This document shows, one piece after another, positions 1-6,995 of a DNA stretch of 64,000 nucleotides (the stretch's first letter is position 1; every line of letters begins with the position of its first letter). The notes below the pieces were generated by a model. That model worked only from the letters and a program-made list of their open reading frames with translations, did no database searches and was not told the DNA's origin. Made by a program: the position numbers and the translations under genes. This stretch comes from an uncultured Nesterenkonia sp. GTDB lineage: Bacteria; Actinomycetota; Actinomycetes; Actinomycetales; Micrococcaceae. The DNA lies in NCBI GenBank assembly GCA_946222885.1, contig CAMIAK010000002.1, positions 186,001-250,000 on the forward strand, written 5' to 3'.

Positions 1-935
1 ACCTGGTCTTCGCCGACCGCAGCGGCATCGCCTCCCACGGGCTGCTCCGCCTGCCGCTGTACGCCGACGCCGCGGAGAAGGGCGGGATCAACACCCAGGC
101 AGAGATGAAGTGGGTCCGCCGGGGCCCCGGCGGAGGACTGCTGGATGCGGACAGCGCCTTCGGGCAGGTGGCTATGGATGAGGCGGTGCGCTTCGCCGCG
201 GAGGAGCTCACCCGCAGCGCCTCGGTGGTGGTCGCCGTCCAGGGCAGCGTGCACTTCGGGGCGGGGGCCTTCTGGGTGGACAAGCTCGCCCGACAGGGAT
301 ACGTGGGGCTGCTGACCTCGACCACGGGCCCAGCGGTCTCACCCTTCGGAGGTGCGGGCAAGGTCTTGGGCACCAATCCGTTGGCCATCGCCATGCCAAC
401 CCAGGACGAGCACAGCATGACCGTGGACATGGCGACCTCCACCGGCGCCTATGGAAAGGTCGTCGCGGCACGCAACGCCGGCGCCCAGGTCCCCGAGGGA
501 TGGGCGGTGGACGCCCAGGGACGGCCCACCACCGATGCGCAGCAGGCGCTGGACGGGTCGCTGACTCCGTTCGGCGGGCATAAAGGATCCGGGCTGGCGA
601 TAGCGCTGGAGGGGATCTCGGCGGCGTTGAGCCGGGCCTCCTATGCCTATGAGGCAGTGGACATCTGGGCAGATCCGTCCTCGAAGATGAATGTGGGCCA
701 CACGCTGATCGCGATGAACCCTGAGTTCTTCGCCGGTACGGATCACACCCGTGAGCGGCTCTCCCAGCTGCGCGGGAAGGTGCGGGCCTCGGGGGAGAAG
801 GTCTTCGCCCCCGGGGACATCGAAGCGGGCAGCCGCGCCGCACACTCCGAACAGATCGAACTCAGCACCTCCACTGTGGAGCTGCTGGACGAGGCTGCCC
901 GCAGCCGCGGCGTCGGTCCCCTCTCCGCCCTCTGA
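1..935 (+). CDS. Ldh_2 family NAD(P)-dependent oxidoreductase, 5' end cut off
   Basis: This is the C-terminal 310 residues of a malate/L-lactate/ureidoglycolate dehydrogenase family (Ldh_2) enzyme. The reading frame is open from base 3, so the true start lies outside the window. The family hallmark SHG is near the first visible residues, followed by a VHFGAG segment and LGTNPLAIAMP, the nicotinamide-binding region; GGHKGSGLA lies in the C-terminal half. Full-length members have about 340-360 residues, so only 30-50 are missing. It sits 76 bp upstream of a TRAP transporter and two 2-keto-3-deoxygluconate genes, an arrangement reminiscent of the E. coli yiaK-yiaMNO cluster, so a 2-keto sugar acid reductase is the most likely role. 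The substrate cannot be read from sequence. Confidence 0.85.
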   Translation, partial: LVFADRSGIASHGLLRLPLYADAAEKGGINTQAEMKWVRRGPGGGLLDADSAFGQVAMDEAVRFAAEELTRSASVVVAVQGSVHFGAGAFWVDKLARQGYVGLLTSTTGPAVSPFGGAGKVLGTNPLAIAMPTQDEHSMTVDMATSTGAYGKVVAARNAGAQVPEGWAVDAQGRPTTDAQQALDGSLTPFGGHKGSGLAIALEGISAALSRASYAYEAVDIWADPSSKMNVGHTLIAMNPEFFAGTDHTRERLSQLRGKVRASGEKVFAPGDIEAGSRAAHSEQIELSTSTVELLDEAARSRGVGPLSAL

Positions 936-1011
936 AGGCGGCCCAGCTGAGCCCGAACCGGTCCGGCAGCCGCCGGGCCCGTCATACCCCACCCGTTCGA
1001 AGGAGAACGTC

Positions 1012-2040
1012 ATGAGGAGGAACCCCCGTCTGAGCAGGGCGGCCGGAGTCTGTCTGGTGACAGCCCTCGGCCTCACTGCCTGCGTGGACACCAGTGTGGA
1101 TCCCCAAGTGGTCGAAGAGGTCCAGTTCGACGGCGAGGAGGTCCGCCTCGCCCATGTCTACGACGCCAACCATCCGGTGGAGGTCTGCGGCGTCACCGCG
1201 GCGAACGAGGCCCTGGACGGCACAGATGTCCGCATCAACTCGTACCCGGGCGGCCAGCTCGGCAGCGAGGGCGAACTGCTGGAGCAGGTCCAGGCCGGCA
1301 GCTTGGAGATGGCCATCGCGGGTCCGTCCTTCCACGGGATCTGGGAGGAGGAGGCGGAGGTCTTCGACGCCGCCTACCTCTTCACCGATGTGGACCACAT
1401 GGAACGCACGGTCAACGGCCCCGTCGCGGAGGACATCTTCGAGCGGCTCCGTGAGAACTACGGACTCGACGTGCATGCGACCTGGTACCTGGGGACCCGT
1501 CACGCCACCGGCAACACGGAGGTCATCGACTCCGGCGACATGGCCGGCCAGGCCTTCCGAGTCCCGGAAGCCCCGCTGTTCCGCGCGCTGGCAGAGGTTC
1601 TGGGCGCCTCGGCGACCTTCATGTCCCTGGACGAGGTCTACCTGGGCCTGCAGCAGGGAACCATCGATGCCCAGGAGAACCCGGCTCCCACCATCTCGGC
1701 GAACAGCCTGTACGAAGTGCAGGAGTACCTCAATCTCACCCATCACATCGTGGCGGGAGTGATGGTCACCGGCTCGGAAGCAGCGTTGTCGGTGCTCGAG
1801 GACCACGAGCAGGAGGCTCTGCGGGAAGCCCTGCAGGAGGGTGCAGAGGCGACCCGCGACTGTGTGGAGGCAGAAGAGGAGGAGCTCTTCGCCGAATGGG
1901 AGGAGACGGGCGCGATCACCGTCAACGACGACGTCGATCTCGATCATTTCCGTGACCGCGCCGCTGAGGTCATCCCGGAGCAGTTCTCCTGGGGCGAGCT
2001 CTACCTGCAGATCCAGGAGGAGGGACAGGCCGATGACTGA
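1012..2040 (+). CDS. dctP: TRAP transporter substrate-binding lipoprotein (DctP family)
   Basis: A 342-residue extracytoplasmic solute receptor of a tripartite ATP-independent periplasmic (TRAP) transporter. It has a basic N-terminus, a hydrophobic stretch and a lipobox LTAC near residue 24, so it should be lipid-anchored outside the membrane. Typical DctP features follow: an SYPGGQLGSE motif, an FRVPEAP segment around the ligand-binding arginine, and a QQGTIDAQENP segment. I chose ATG 1012 because AAGGAG lies just upstream; the frame is open further 5' but has no lipoprotein signal there. Its stop overlaps the start of dctQ (ATGACTGA). The nearby KDG kinase and KDPG aldolase suggest a sugar-acid ligand. 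Confidence 0.92.
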   Translation: MRRNPRLSRAAGVCLVTALGLTACVDTSVDPQVVEEVQFDGEEVRLAHVYDANHPVEVCGVTAANEALDGTDVRINSYPGGQLGSEGELLEQVQAGSLEMAIAGPSFHGIWEEEAEVFDAAYLFTDVDHMERTVNGPVAEDIFERLRENYGLDVHATWYLGTRHATGNTEVIDSGDMAGQAFRVPEAPLFRALAEVLGASATFMSLDEVYLGLQQGTIDAQENPAPTISANSLYEVQEYLNLTHHIVAGVMVTGSEAALSVLEDHEQEALREALQEGAEATRDCVEAEEEELFAEWEETGAITVNDDVDLDHFRDRAAEVIPEQFSWGELYLQIQEEGQADD

Positions 2041-2608
2041 GTCCACCATCTCGATCCCTCGGGGGTCCGGCGCGGCAGACGATCCGCGCTACGCCGAGGA
2101 GCGCAGCCGCAGCTACCGGTTCCTGGTCAATGCCGAACAGGCTCTGGCAGCGCTGCTGCTGGCCACGCTGTTCGTGCTGATCATCGTCCAAGTGGTCGCC
2201 CGGTACGTGTTCAACTCTCCGATCAGCGGCACGGAGGAGCTCTCCCGGTTCACCTTCATCTGGTTCACCTTTGTGGCGGGATCCTTCGTGGCCGCCCGCC
2301 GCAAGCACATCATCGTCGCCCTGTTCACCGGGGGCAGGAGCGGCAGGCTGGCCGCGGCCGCAGAGGCCTTCGCCTACGCAGTGATGATCGCGGTCAGCAT
2401 CGCCCTGGTGGTAGGCGGGGTCATGATGGTCACCACGATGTGGGACATCTCCTCTCCAGGCGTGGAGGTGCCCTACCGGCTGGTCTACTCCGCCCTGCCG
2501 GTGGGCTTCGCGCTGATCGGGCTGCATGCCCTGGTGAATCTGATCCTGGCTGTCCGGCACCCTGAGCAGTTCGCCGGAAAGCACGACGTGGAAACGGCAG
2601 GTCTCTGA
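2033..2608 (+). CDS. dctQ: TRAP transporter small permease (DctQ family)
   Basis: A 191-residue membrane protein with four predicted transmembrane helices, beginning about residues 35-60 after a cytoplasmic tail. The DctQ signatures are visible: the first helix with QVVARYVFN and then SGTEELSRFTFIWFTFVAGSF. It pairs with DctM to form the sodium-coupled TRAP permease. The start at 2033 overlaps the end of dctP by 8 bases, pointing to translational coupling. The dctM gene begins one base after its stop. Confidence 0.92.
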   Translation: MTESTISIPRGSGAADDPRYAEERSRSYRFLVNAEQALAALLLATLFVLIIVQVVARYVFNSPISGTEELSRFTFIWFTFVAGSFVAARRKHIIVALFTGGRSGRLAAAAEAFAYAVMIAVSIALVVGGVMMVTTMWDISSPGVEVPYRLVYSALPVGFALIGLHALVNLILAVRHPEQFAGKHDVETAGL

Positions 2609-2609
2609 G

Positions 2610-3884
2610 ATGACGCTCTTGTTGATGGTCGCAGCCGTTCTGGTGCTGCTGCTTCTGCGGGTGCCGGCGGCGATCGCCCTGCTGGTCCCTTCCCTGACCT
2701 ATATCCTGATGGACCCCACGGTGGGTCTGGACACCGCCGCCCAACAGACGATCTCCGGGGTGAACACCTTCCCGCTGCTGGCGGTGCCGCTGTTCATCCT
2801 GATGGGCAACATCGCCAATGTCTCCGGCATCTCCGATCGCCTGTTCGATGCGGCCAGCGCACTGTTCGGGCGGGTGCGCGGTTCGCTGGGCTATGTGAAC
2901 GTCTCCACGAGCTTCGGCTTCGCATGGATGTCCGGAGCGGCGATCTCTGACGCCGCAGCCATGGGACGCGTGCAGGTGCCCGCCATGGTCAAGCGCGGCT
3001 ACCCGGAGGGTTTCACCTTGGGGCTCACGGCCGCCTCCTCCTTGGTCGCTCCGATCCTGCCGCCGTCGATCCCGGCCATCATCTACGCGGTGACCGCCGG
3101 GGTGTCCATCGGTGCGCTCTTCGTGGCAGGCATCATCCCCGCGCTGATCCTGGTGCTTGCCCTCTGTCTGGTGGTCTTCTTCAAGACGCGGACGCGTGAT
3201 GACCTGCGCATGGAGAAGGTCAGTGGGCGGGAACGCTGGATGCCGGTGCTCTCGGCCCTGCCCGGCTTCGGTGCCGCCGTCGTCGTCCTGGGCGGAATCT
3301 TGGGCGGAATCTTCACCCCGACGGAGGCGGCCGCTGTGGCGGTGCTCTACATGCTGGTGCTGGCCTTCTGCTACCGATCCATGGGCGTGGAGAACATCAA
3401 GCGGGTGGTGCTCAACACGGTGGAGACTGCCGGAGCGGTGCTGCTCATCGTCTGCGCCGCTGCCCTGTTCGGCTGGGTGCTGGCCCGTGAACAGGCTCCG
3501 CAGCTGCTCACTCAGATGATCTTCGAGATCACCACCAATCCGATCGTCTTCCTGATCCTGCTGAACATCGTGCTGCTTCTGGTGGGCGCGGTGCTCGAGC
3601 CCACCGCCGCCATCCTGATCCTGGTGCCGGTGCTCGCCCCGGTGGGCGAGATGTTCGGCCTGGATCCGTTGCACATGGCCATGATCATCATCTTCAACCT
3701 CCTGCTGGGCCTGCTGACCCCGCCGGTGGGGCTGGTCCTCTATGTGTTCTCCTCGGTCACCGACTACACGGTGCCGCAGGTGATCCGCGGCGTGGCCCCG
3801 TTCTACGGGGTGCTGCTGGTGGTGCTGATGCTCATCACGTTCTTCCCCTTCCTGAGCACCTGGCTGCCGTCGGTGCTGGCCTGA
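2610..3884 (+). CDS. dctM: TRAP transporter large permease (DctM family)
   Basis: A 424-residue polytopic membrane protein with roughly 12 hydrophobic segments, the usual DctM length. Conserved features include the N-terminal LLLRVPAAIALL helix, PLLAVPLFILMGNI, the SGAAISDAAAMG loop, SLVAPILPPSIPAIIYA, and a C-terminal LLGLLTPPVGLVLYV. These match the sodium- and substrate-coordinating regions of the family. It is the third gene of dctPQM and is followed after 48 bp by the KDG kinase gene. Confidence 0.93.
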   Translation: MTLLLMVAAVLVLLLLRVPAAIALLVPSLTYILMDPTVGLDTAAQQTISGVNTFPLLAVPLFILMGNIANVSGISDRLFDAASALFGRVRGSLGYVNVSTSFGFAWMSGAAISDAAAMGRVQVPAMVKRGYPEGFTLGLTAASSLVAPILPPSIPAIIYAVTAGVSIGALFVAGIIPALILVLALCLVVFFKTRTRDDLRMEKVSGRERWMPVLSALPGFGAAVVVLGGILGGIFTPTEAAAVAVLYMLVLAFCYRSMGVENIKRVVLNTVETAGAVLLIVCAAALFGWVLAREQAPQLLTQMIFEITTNPIVFLILLNIVLLLVGAVLEPTAAILILVPVLAPVGEMFGLDPLHMAMIIIFNLLLGLLTPPVGLVLYVFSSVTDYTVPQVIRGVAPFYGVLLVVLMLITFFPFLSTWLPSVLA

Positions 3885-3932
3885 GCGGAAGTCAGGAGCA
3901 TACGGAACTTCGATGAAAGGAAATCCTCTCTG

Positions 3933-4898
3933 ATGAGCAATCCATATGACGTGGTGGTCCTCGGCGAGATTTTGGTGGAGGTGGCGACAGAGACTGCATT
4001 CAGCGACGGTGTCGAGGCCCGCCTGGGCATCTCCGGGGACGCCTTGAACGTGGCTGCGGCTGCCGCCGGAGCCGGTGCCCGGGTCGGACTGGTCTCCGTG
4101 GTGGGGGAGGACGAACTCGGCGATGCCGTCCGGCGCCGGGTGACAGAGCTGGGCATCTGCTCCGAGCTGCTGGTGAGCCGCCCCGGCCAGCAGGGGGTCT
4201 ACTTCGTGCACAGCGATCCGGAGGGCAACCGGGAGTTCTCCTACGCACGGTCCCACAGTGTGGGCTCCACGCTGTCTCCGCTGGATCTCGACCTGGAGGT
4301 GATCAGGGAGGCCGGCGCAGTCATCGCCAGCGGCATCACCGGGGCCGTCTCTGCTGCGGCACGTTCAGCGGTGGTCGCTGCGGCCAAAGCGGCGCGGCGC
4401 TTCATCTACGATCCCAACCACCGTCCGCGGCTCTCCTCGGTGGAGGAGGCCCGGGCGCTGCTGGAGGAGGTGGCTCCCCACGCGTGGCTGGTGACACCCT
4501 CCTTCCCGGGAGAGACCTCCCGGCTGCTGGAGGCGGAGACCGCCCAGGCCGCTGCGGCTGCGTTGGGTGCCATGGGCACCACCCATGCGGCGGTGACGTG
4601 CGGGGCCGAGGGCGTCCACCTGCTCACCGACGCGGCGGGAAGGACGGGGGAGGGCCAGCGGGAATATTGGATCCCCTCCTACCCGGCCCCGAGCATCGTG
4701 GATCAGACCGGGGCGGGGGACTCCTTCCTCGGCAACCTGGCGGCCCGGGCCGTGGAGGGCGCTGAACTGGCGGAGGCGGTCCGCTGGGGCGCGGCGGCGG
4801 CCTCGCTGGTGGTCGGCGGCCGGGGCGGCACCGGGCTGGTCCCGGACCGCGCACAGACACAGGCACAGATGGAAGGACACCCTGATGAACACCGCTGA
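3933..4898 (+). CDS. kdgK: PfkB-family sugar kinase, probable 2-keto-3-deoxygluconate kinase
   Basis: A 321-residue ribokinase-like (PfkB) kinase that probably phosphorylates 2-keto-3-deoxygluconate to KDPG with ATP. The N-terminus VVVLGEILVEV and the substrate-binding GISGDALNVAAAAAGAGA region are typical, and the C-terminal PfkB signature DQTGAGDSFLGNLA carries the catalytic Asp. ATG 3933 is preceded by a strong Shine-Dalgarno GAAAGGAAA. The last 14 bases overlap the KDPG aldolase gene, which is the main evidence for KDG rather than another sugar as substrate. PfkB substrate assignment from sequence alone is weak, so a tagatose or fructose-type kinase cannot be excluded. Confidence 0.85.
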   Translation: MSNPYDVVVLGEILVEVATETAFSDGVEARLGISGDALNVAAAAAGAGARVGLVSVVGEDELGDAVRRRVTELGICSELLVSRPGQQGVYFVHSDPEGNREFSYARSHSVGSTLSPLDLDLEVIREAGAVIASGITGAVSAAARSAVVAAAKAARRFIYDPNHRPRLSSVEEARALLEEVAPHAWLVTPSFPGETSRLLEAETAQAAAAALGAMGTTHAAVTCGAEGVHLLTDAAGRTGEGQREYWIPSYPAPSIVDQTGAGDSFLGNLAARAVEGAELAEAVRWGAAAASLVVGGRGGTGLVPDRAQTQAQMEGHPDEHR

Positions 4899-5511
4899 AC
4901 TGGTGCGGCTCTCACCGGTCATCCCGGTGGTGACGCTGGAAGATCCCGCTGAGGCGGTGCCCACTGCCCAGGCCCTGGTGAAGGGTGGGGTCCGGATCAT
5001 CGAGCTCACGCTGCGGACTGACTCTGCTCTGGAATCTCTGCGGCGCATCGTGGCGGAGGTCCCGGAGATCACCGCCGGTGCCGGCACAGTGCTGAATCCG
5101 TGGCAGGCCTCTGCCGCAGCGCAGGCAGGGGCACAGTTCCTGGTGAGTCCCGGGCTCACCCGCGCACTGACCCGCTGGATCGCAGAGGACACGGATGTGC
5201 CGTTCCTTCCGGGAGTCTCTGACCTGGGGCAGATGATGGAGGCGCGCGACCACGGATTGACGGAGCTCAAATTCTTCCCGGCCGAGGCCGCGGGGGGAGC
5301 TGCGTACCTGAAGGCGGCGGCCGGACCCGTGCCGGACCTCACCTTCTGCCCCACCGGCGGCATCAACCTCCGGAATGCCGCGGAATATCTGGCATTGCCG
5401 AACGTGGCCTGTGTCGGAGGGACCTGGCTGACTCCTGCGGAGCTGGTGGAAGCCGGCCGCTATGAGGAGATCACGGCTCGGGCCGGGGAGGCCCTCCGGC
5501 TGAGGGCCTAG
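4885..5511 (+). CDS. eda: bifunctional-type KDPG/KHG aldolase
   Basis: A 208-residue class I aldolase that cleaves 2-keto-3-deoxy-6-phosphogluconate to pyruvate and glyceraldehyde-3-phosphate. The catalytic pieces are visible: Glu in GVRIIELTLRT (about residue 41), GAGTVLNP, and the Schiff-base Lys in ELKFFPAEAAGG (about residue 130), then CPTGGI. The length equals that of E. coli Eda. It overlaps the upstream kinase by 14 bp, so kinase and aldolase would form the lower Entner-Doudoroff/hexuronate branch. Its stop overlaps by 4 bp the stop of the convergent M56 protease gene. Confidence 0.93.
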   Translation: MNTAELVRLSPVIPVVTLEDPAEAVPTAQALVKGGVRIIELTLRTDSALESLRRIVAEVPEITAGAGTVLNPWQASAAAQAGAQFLVSPGLTRALTRWIAEDTDVPFLPGVSDLGQMMEARDHGLTELKFFPAEAAGGAAYLKAAAGPVPDLTFCPTGGINLRNAAEYLALPNVACVGGTWLTPAELVEAGRYEEITARAGEALRLRA

Positions 5512-6491
5512 GAGGCCAGCAGCAGCCCGGTGGGCACCAGCAGCAGCGCCGCGGCCGAGGCGACCACGCCGGAGACCGCCGGGCGGCCCAGCGGCTCCGG
5601 CGGCGAGATCAGCCGTTTGAGCCGCACCCCGGTGATCAGCGCCGAGGTGTGCTGCCCGAGCTCGGCGTCTTCAGGAGCCTCCTCCGGAGAGCTCAGCGCC
5701 AGGGAGCGCAGCAGGTCCTCACGGGAGTGCTTCTGCAGGGCGCCGTCGTCGGCGAGCATCTCAGTGAGCTCCAGCACGGCTTCCCGACCGTAGCGCGTGG
5801 TGGGGAGCCAGGGCAGTGCCCGGTACCAGGCGTCGAAGGCCATGGTCAGCAGGTGATGACGCTGCTGCAGATGGGTGCGCTCATGGGCGACGACGGCGGC
5901 CAGCTCCTCCCCGGAGAGCTGGTTCAGCAGGCCTCGGGAGAGAACGGTGACGGAGCTTGAGCTCGTCCTGCCCGGAAGGCAGTAGGCCAGCGGGGCGTCG
6001 TGTTCGATCACGTGGGCGTCGTCGAGCTGATCGCCCAGCCCGGTGTGCTTCCCCAGGTCGGCCCCGGGGGAGCCGTCCACCGGGGTGGAGAGCAGGCGGA
6101 CCATGTCACGGTGCCGGCGGCGTGAGGCCAGCACCCGCATGTAGGTGCGCAGCAGCGTGAGCAGCAGGTGGGCGCCGACCACGACGCCCAGGCACAGGGA
6201 GAAGATATGAGTGGGGTGGACCTCCCGCTCGGCGAGAGCGGAGTAGTCCTCGGCCAGCATCAGCCGGCCGACCTCGGAGACCGCCTGGACCAGGGAGTCT
6301 CCGAAGGGGGCGAGTCCGTAGACCAGGGGCGCCCCTACGATGGAGAGGCCTCCGGCCAGGGCGATGGCCTGCCAGAGGATCATGGCAGACCAGGGTGAAC
6401 GTGAGCGGAACGCCGCGGTGCTCAGGATGCGAGGCACCGGAACGGCCAGCAGGAAGGCCAGGAACGCCAGAAAGAGTGCGAGAAGCTCCAC
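5508..6491 (-). CDS. M56 family membrane metallopeptidase (BlaR1/MecR1-like protease part)
   Basis: A 327-residue integral membrane zinc protease. Hydrophobic segments lie at the N-terminus, around residues 40-60 and 95-115 and at the C-terminus. The zinc motif HERTH (HExxH) occurs in AAVVAHERTHLQQRHH with a downstream ELTEMLADDGA that would supply the third ligand. There is no penicillin-binding sensor domain, so unlike BlaR1 it is a stand-alone protease. The start is GTG 6491; a -10 box TAGGAT lies 6 nt upstream, so the mRNA is probably leaderless. The BlaI-type repressor gene directly upstream is the likely target or partner. The signal sensed is unknown. Confidence 0.88.
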   Translation of the reverse strand: MELLALFLAFLAFLLAVPVPRILSTAAFRSRSPWSAMILWQAIALAGGLSIVGAPLVYGLAPFGDSLVQAVSEVGRLMLAEDYSALAEREVHPTHIFSLCLGVVVGAHLLLTLLRTYMRVLASRRRHRDMVRLLSTPVDGSPGADLGKHTGLGDQLDDAHVIEHDAPLAYCLPGRTSSSSVTVLSRGLLNQLSGEELAAVVAHERTHLQQRHHLLTMAFDAWYRALPWLPTTRYGREAVLELTEMLADDGALQKHSREDLLRSLALSSPEEAPEDAELGQHTSALITGVRLKRLISPPEPLGRPAVSGVVASAAALLLVPTGLLLAS

Positions 6492-6497
6492 CCGCCC

Positions 6498-6503
6498 ATC
6501 CTA
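6498..6503 (-). promoter_or_regulatory. -10 box (TAGGAT) of a leaderless promoter for the M56 protease gene
   Basis: Reading the minus strand, TAGGAT is followed by six bases and then the GTG start at 6491. This spacing puts the transcription start at or next to the start codon. Confidence 0.55.
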
Positions 6504-6583
6504 CGTGGCAGGGCCGTCTCACGTGGTGCGGCAGCGGCGGCTGACCTGAGGGTTCAGGAGCAGCGGAGGGGCTGGAGGCTGCT

Positions 6584-6922
6584 CTATCTGAGGATGCGGC
6601 GCAGCGCGGCGGCCTCGTCCTCGGAGATCCCGCCGATGAAGCGTGCCAGCACGGCCTCGCGGTCGGAGGCGGTGCCGAGAGCCTCGTTCATCATCTCCAC
6701 GGTGTGCTCCTCGCGGGAGGCGGTGGCGGAGTAGCGGTGCGGGCGGGTCGACCGTTCGCGGCGGACCAGGCCCTTCTTCTCCAAGCGGGAGAGCACGGTG
6801 AGCACAGTCGTGACCGCCAGGTCCTCGCCCAGCTGGTCACGGACGTCATTGGCGCTCAAGGAGGTGTCGCCCTCCCAGAGCAGGCTCATGACGGAACGCT
6901 CGAGATCTCCAAGTGTGGCCAT
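6584..6922 (-). CDS. BlaI/MecI/CopY family transcriptional repressor
   Basis: A 112-residue winged-helix repressor. The family DNA-binding signature is clear: LGDLERSVMSLLW at the N-terminus and AVTTVLTVLSRLEKKGLVRR as recognition helix and wing, followed by a short dimerisation tail. Such repressors bind palindromes containing TACA/TGTA and are inactivated when an M56 protease cleaves them. Here the M56 gene is 92 bp downstream on the same strand, and a perfect CTACAT-C-ATGTAG palindrome is 34 bp upstream, so autoregulation is likely. No beta-lactamase gene is near, so the regulon is unknown. A -10 box (minus strand TATCGT) six bases from the ATG suggests a leaderless mRNA. Confidence 0.92.
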   Translation of the reverse strand: MATLGDLERSVMSLLWEGDTSLSANDVRDQLGEDLAVTTVLTVLSRLEKKGLVRRERSTRPHRYSATASREEHTVEMMNEALGTASDREAVLARFIGGISEDEAAALRRILR

Positions 6923-6928
6923 ATGACT

Positions 6929-6934
6929 ACGATA
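6929..6934 (-). promoter_or_regulatory. -10 box (TATCGT) of the blaI-type gene, leaderless
   Basis: On the minus strand TATCGT is followed by six bases and the ATG at 6922. The palindrome at 6956-6968 would lie over or just upstream of the -35 region. Confidence 0.5.
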
Positions 6935-6955
6935 CTCCTGGTGAGGGCCAGACTT

Positions 6956-6968
6956 CTACATCATGTAG
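6956..6968. promoter_or_regulatory. Perfect palindrome CTACAT-C-ATGTAG, probable BlaI-type operator
   Basis: Two 6-bp arms are perfectly inverted around one C and contain the TACA/TGTA core known for BlaI/MecI operators. The site lies 34 bp upstream of the repressor start and next to its predicted -35 region, where bound repressor would block RNA polymerase. Confidence 0.7.
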
Positions 6969-6995
6969 TAAGGCCGTGTCACACTGTGCCCGCCG

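Noticed and set aside
751..1011. N-terminal extension of the DctP protein
   Set aside because: The added residues overlap the dehydrogenase gene in another frame and would bury the lipoprotein signal; AAGGAG supports ATG 1012.
5508..6922. Beta-lactam resistance operon (blaR1-blaI)
   Set aside because: The protease lacks a penicillin-sensing domain and no beta-lactamase or PBP2a gene is present.
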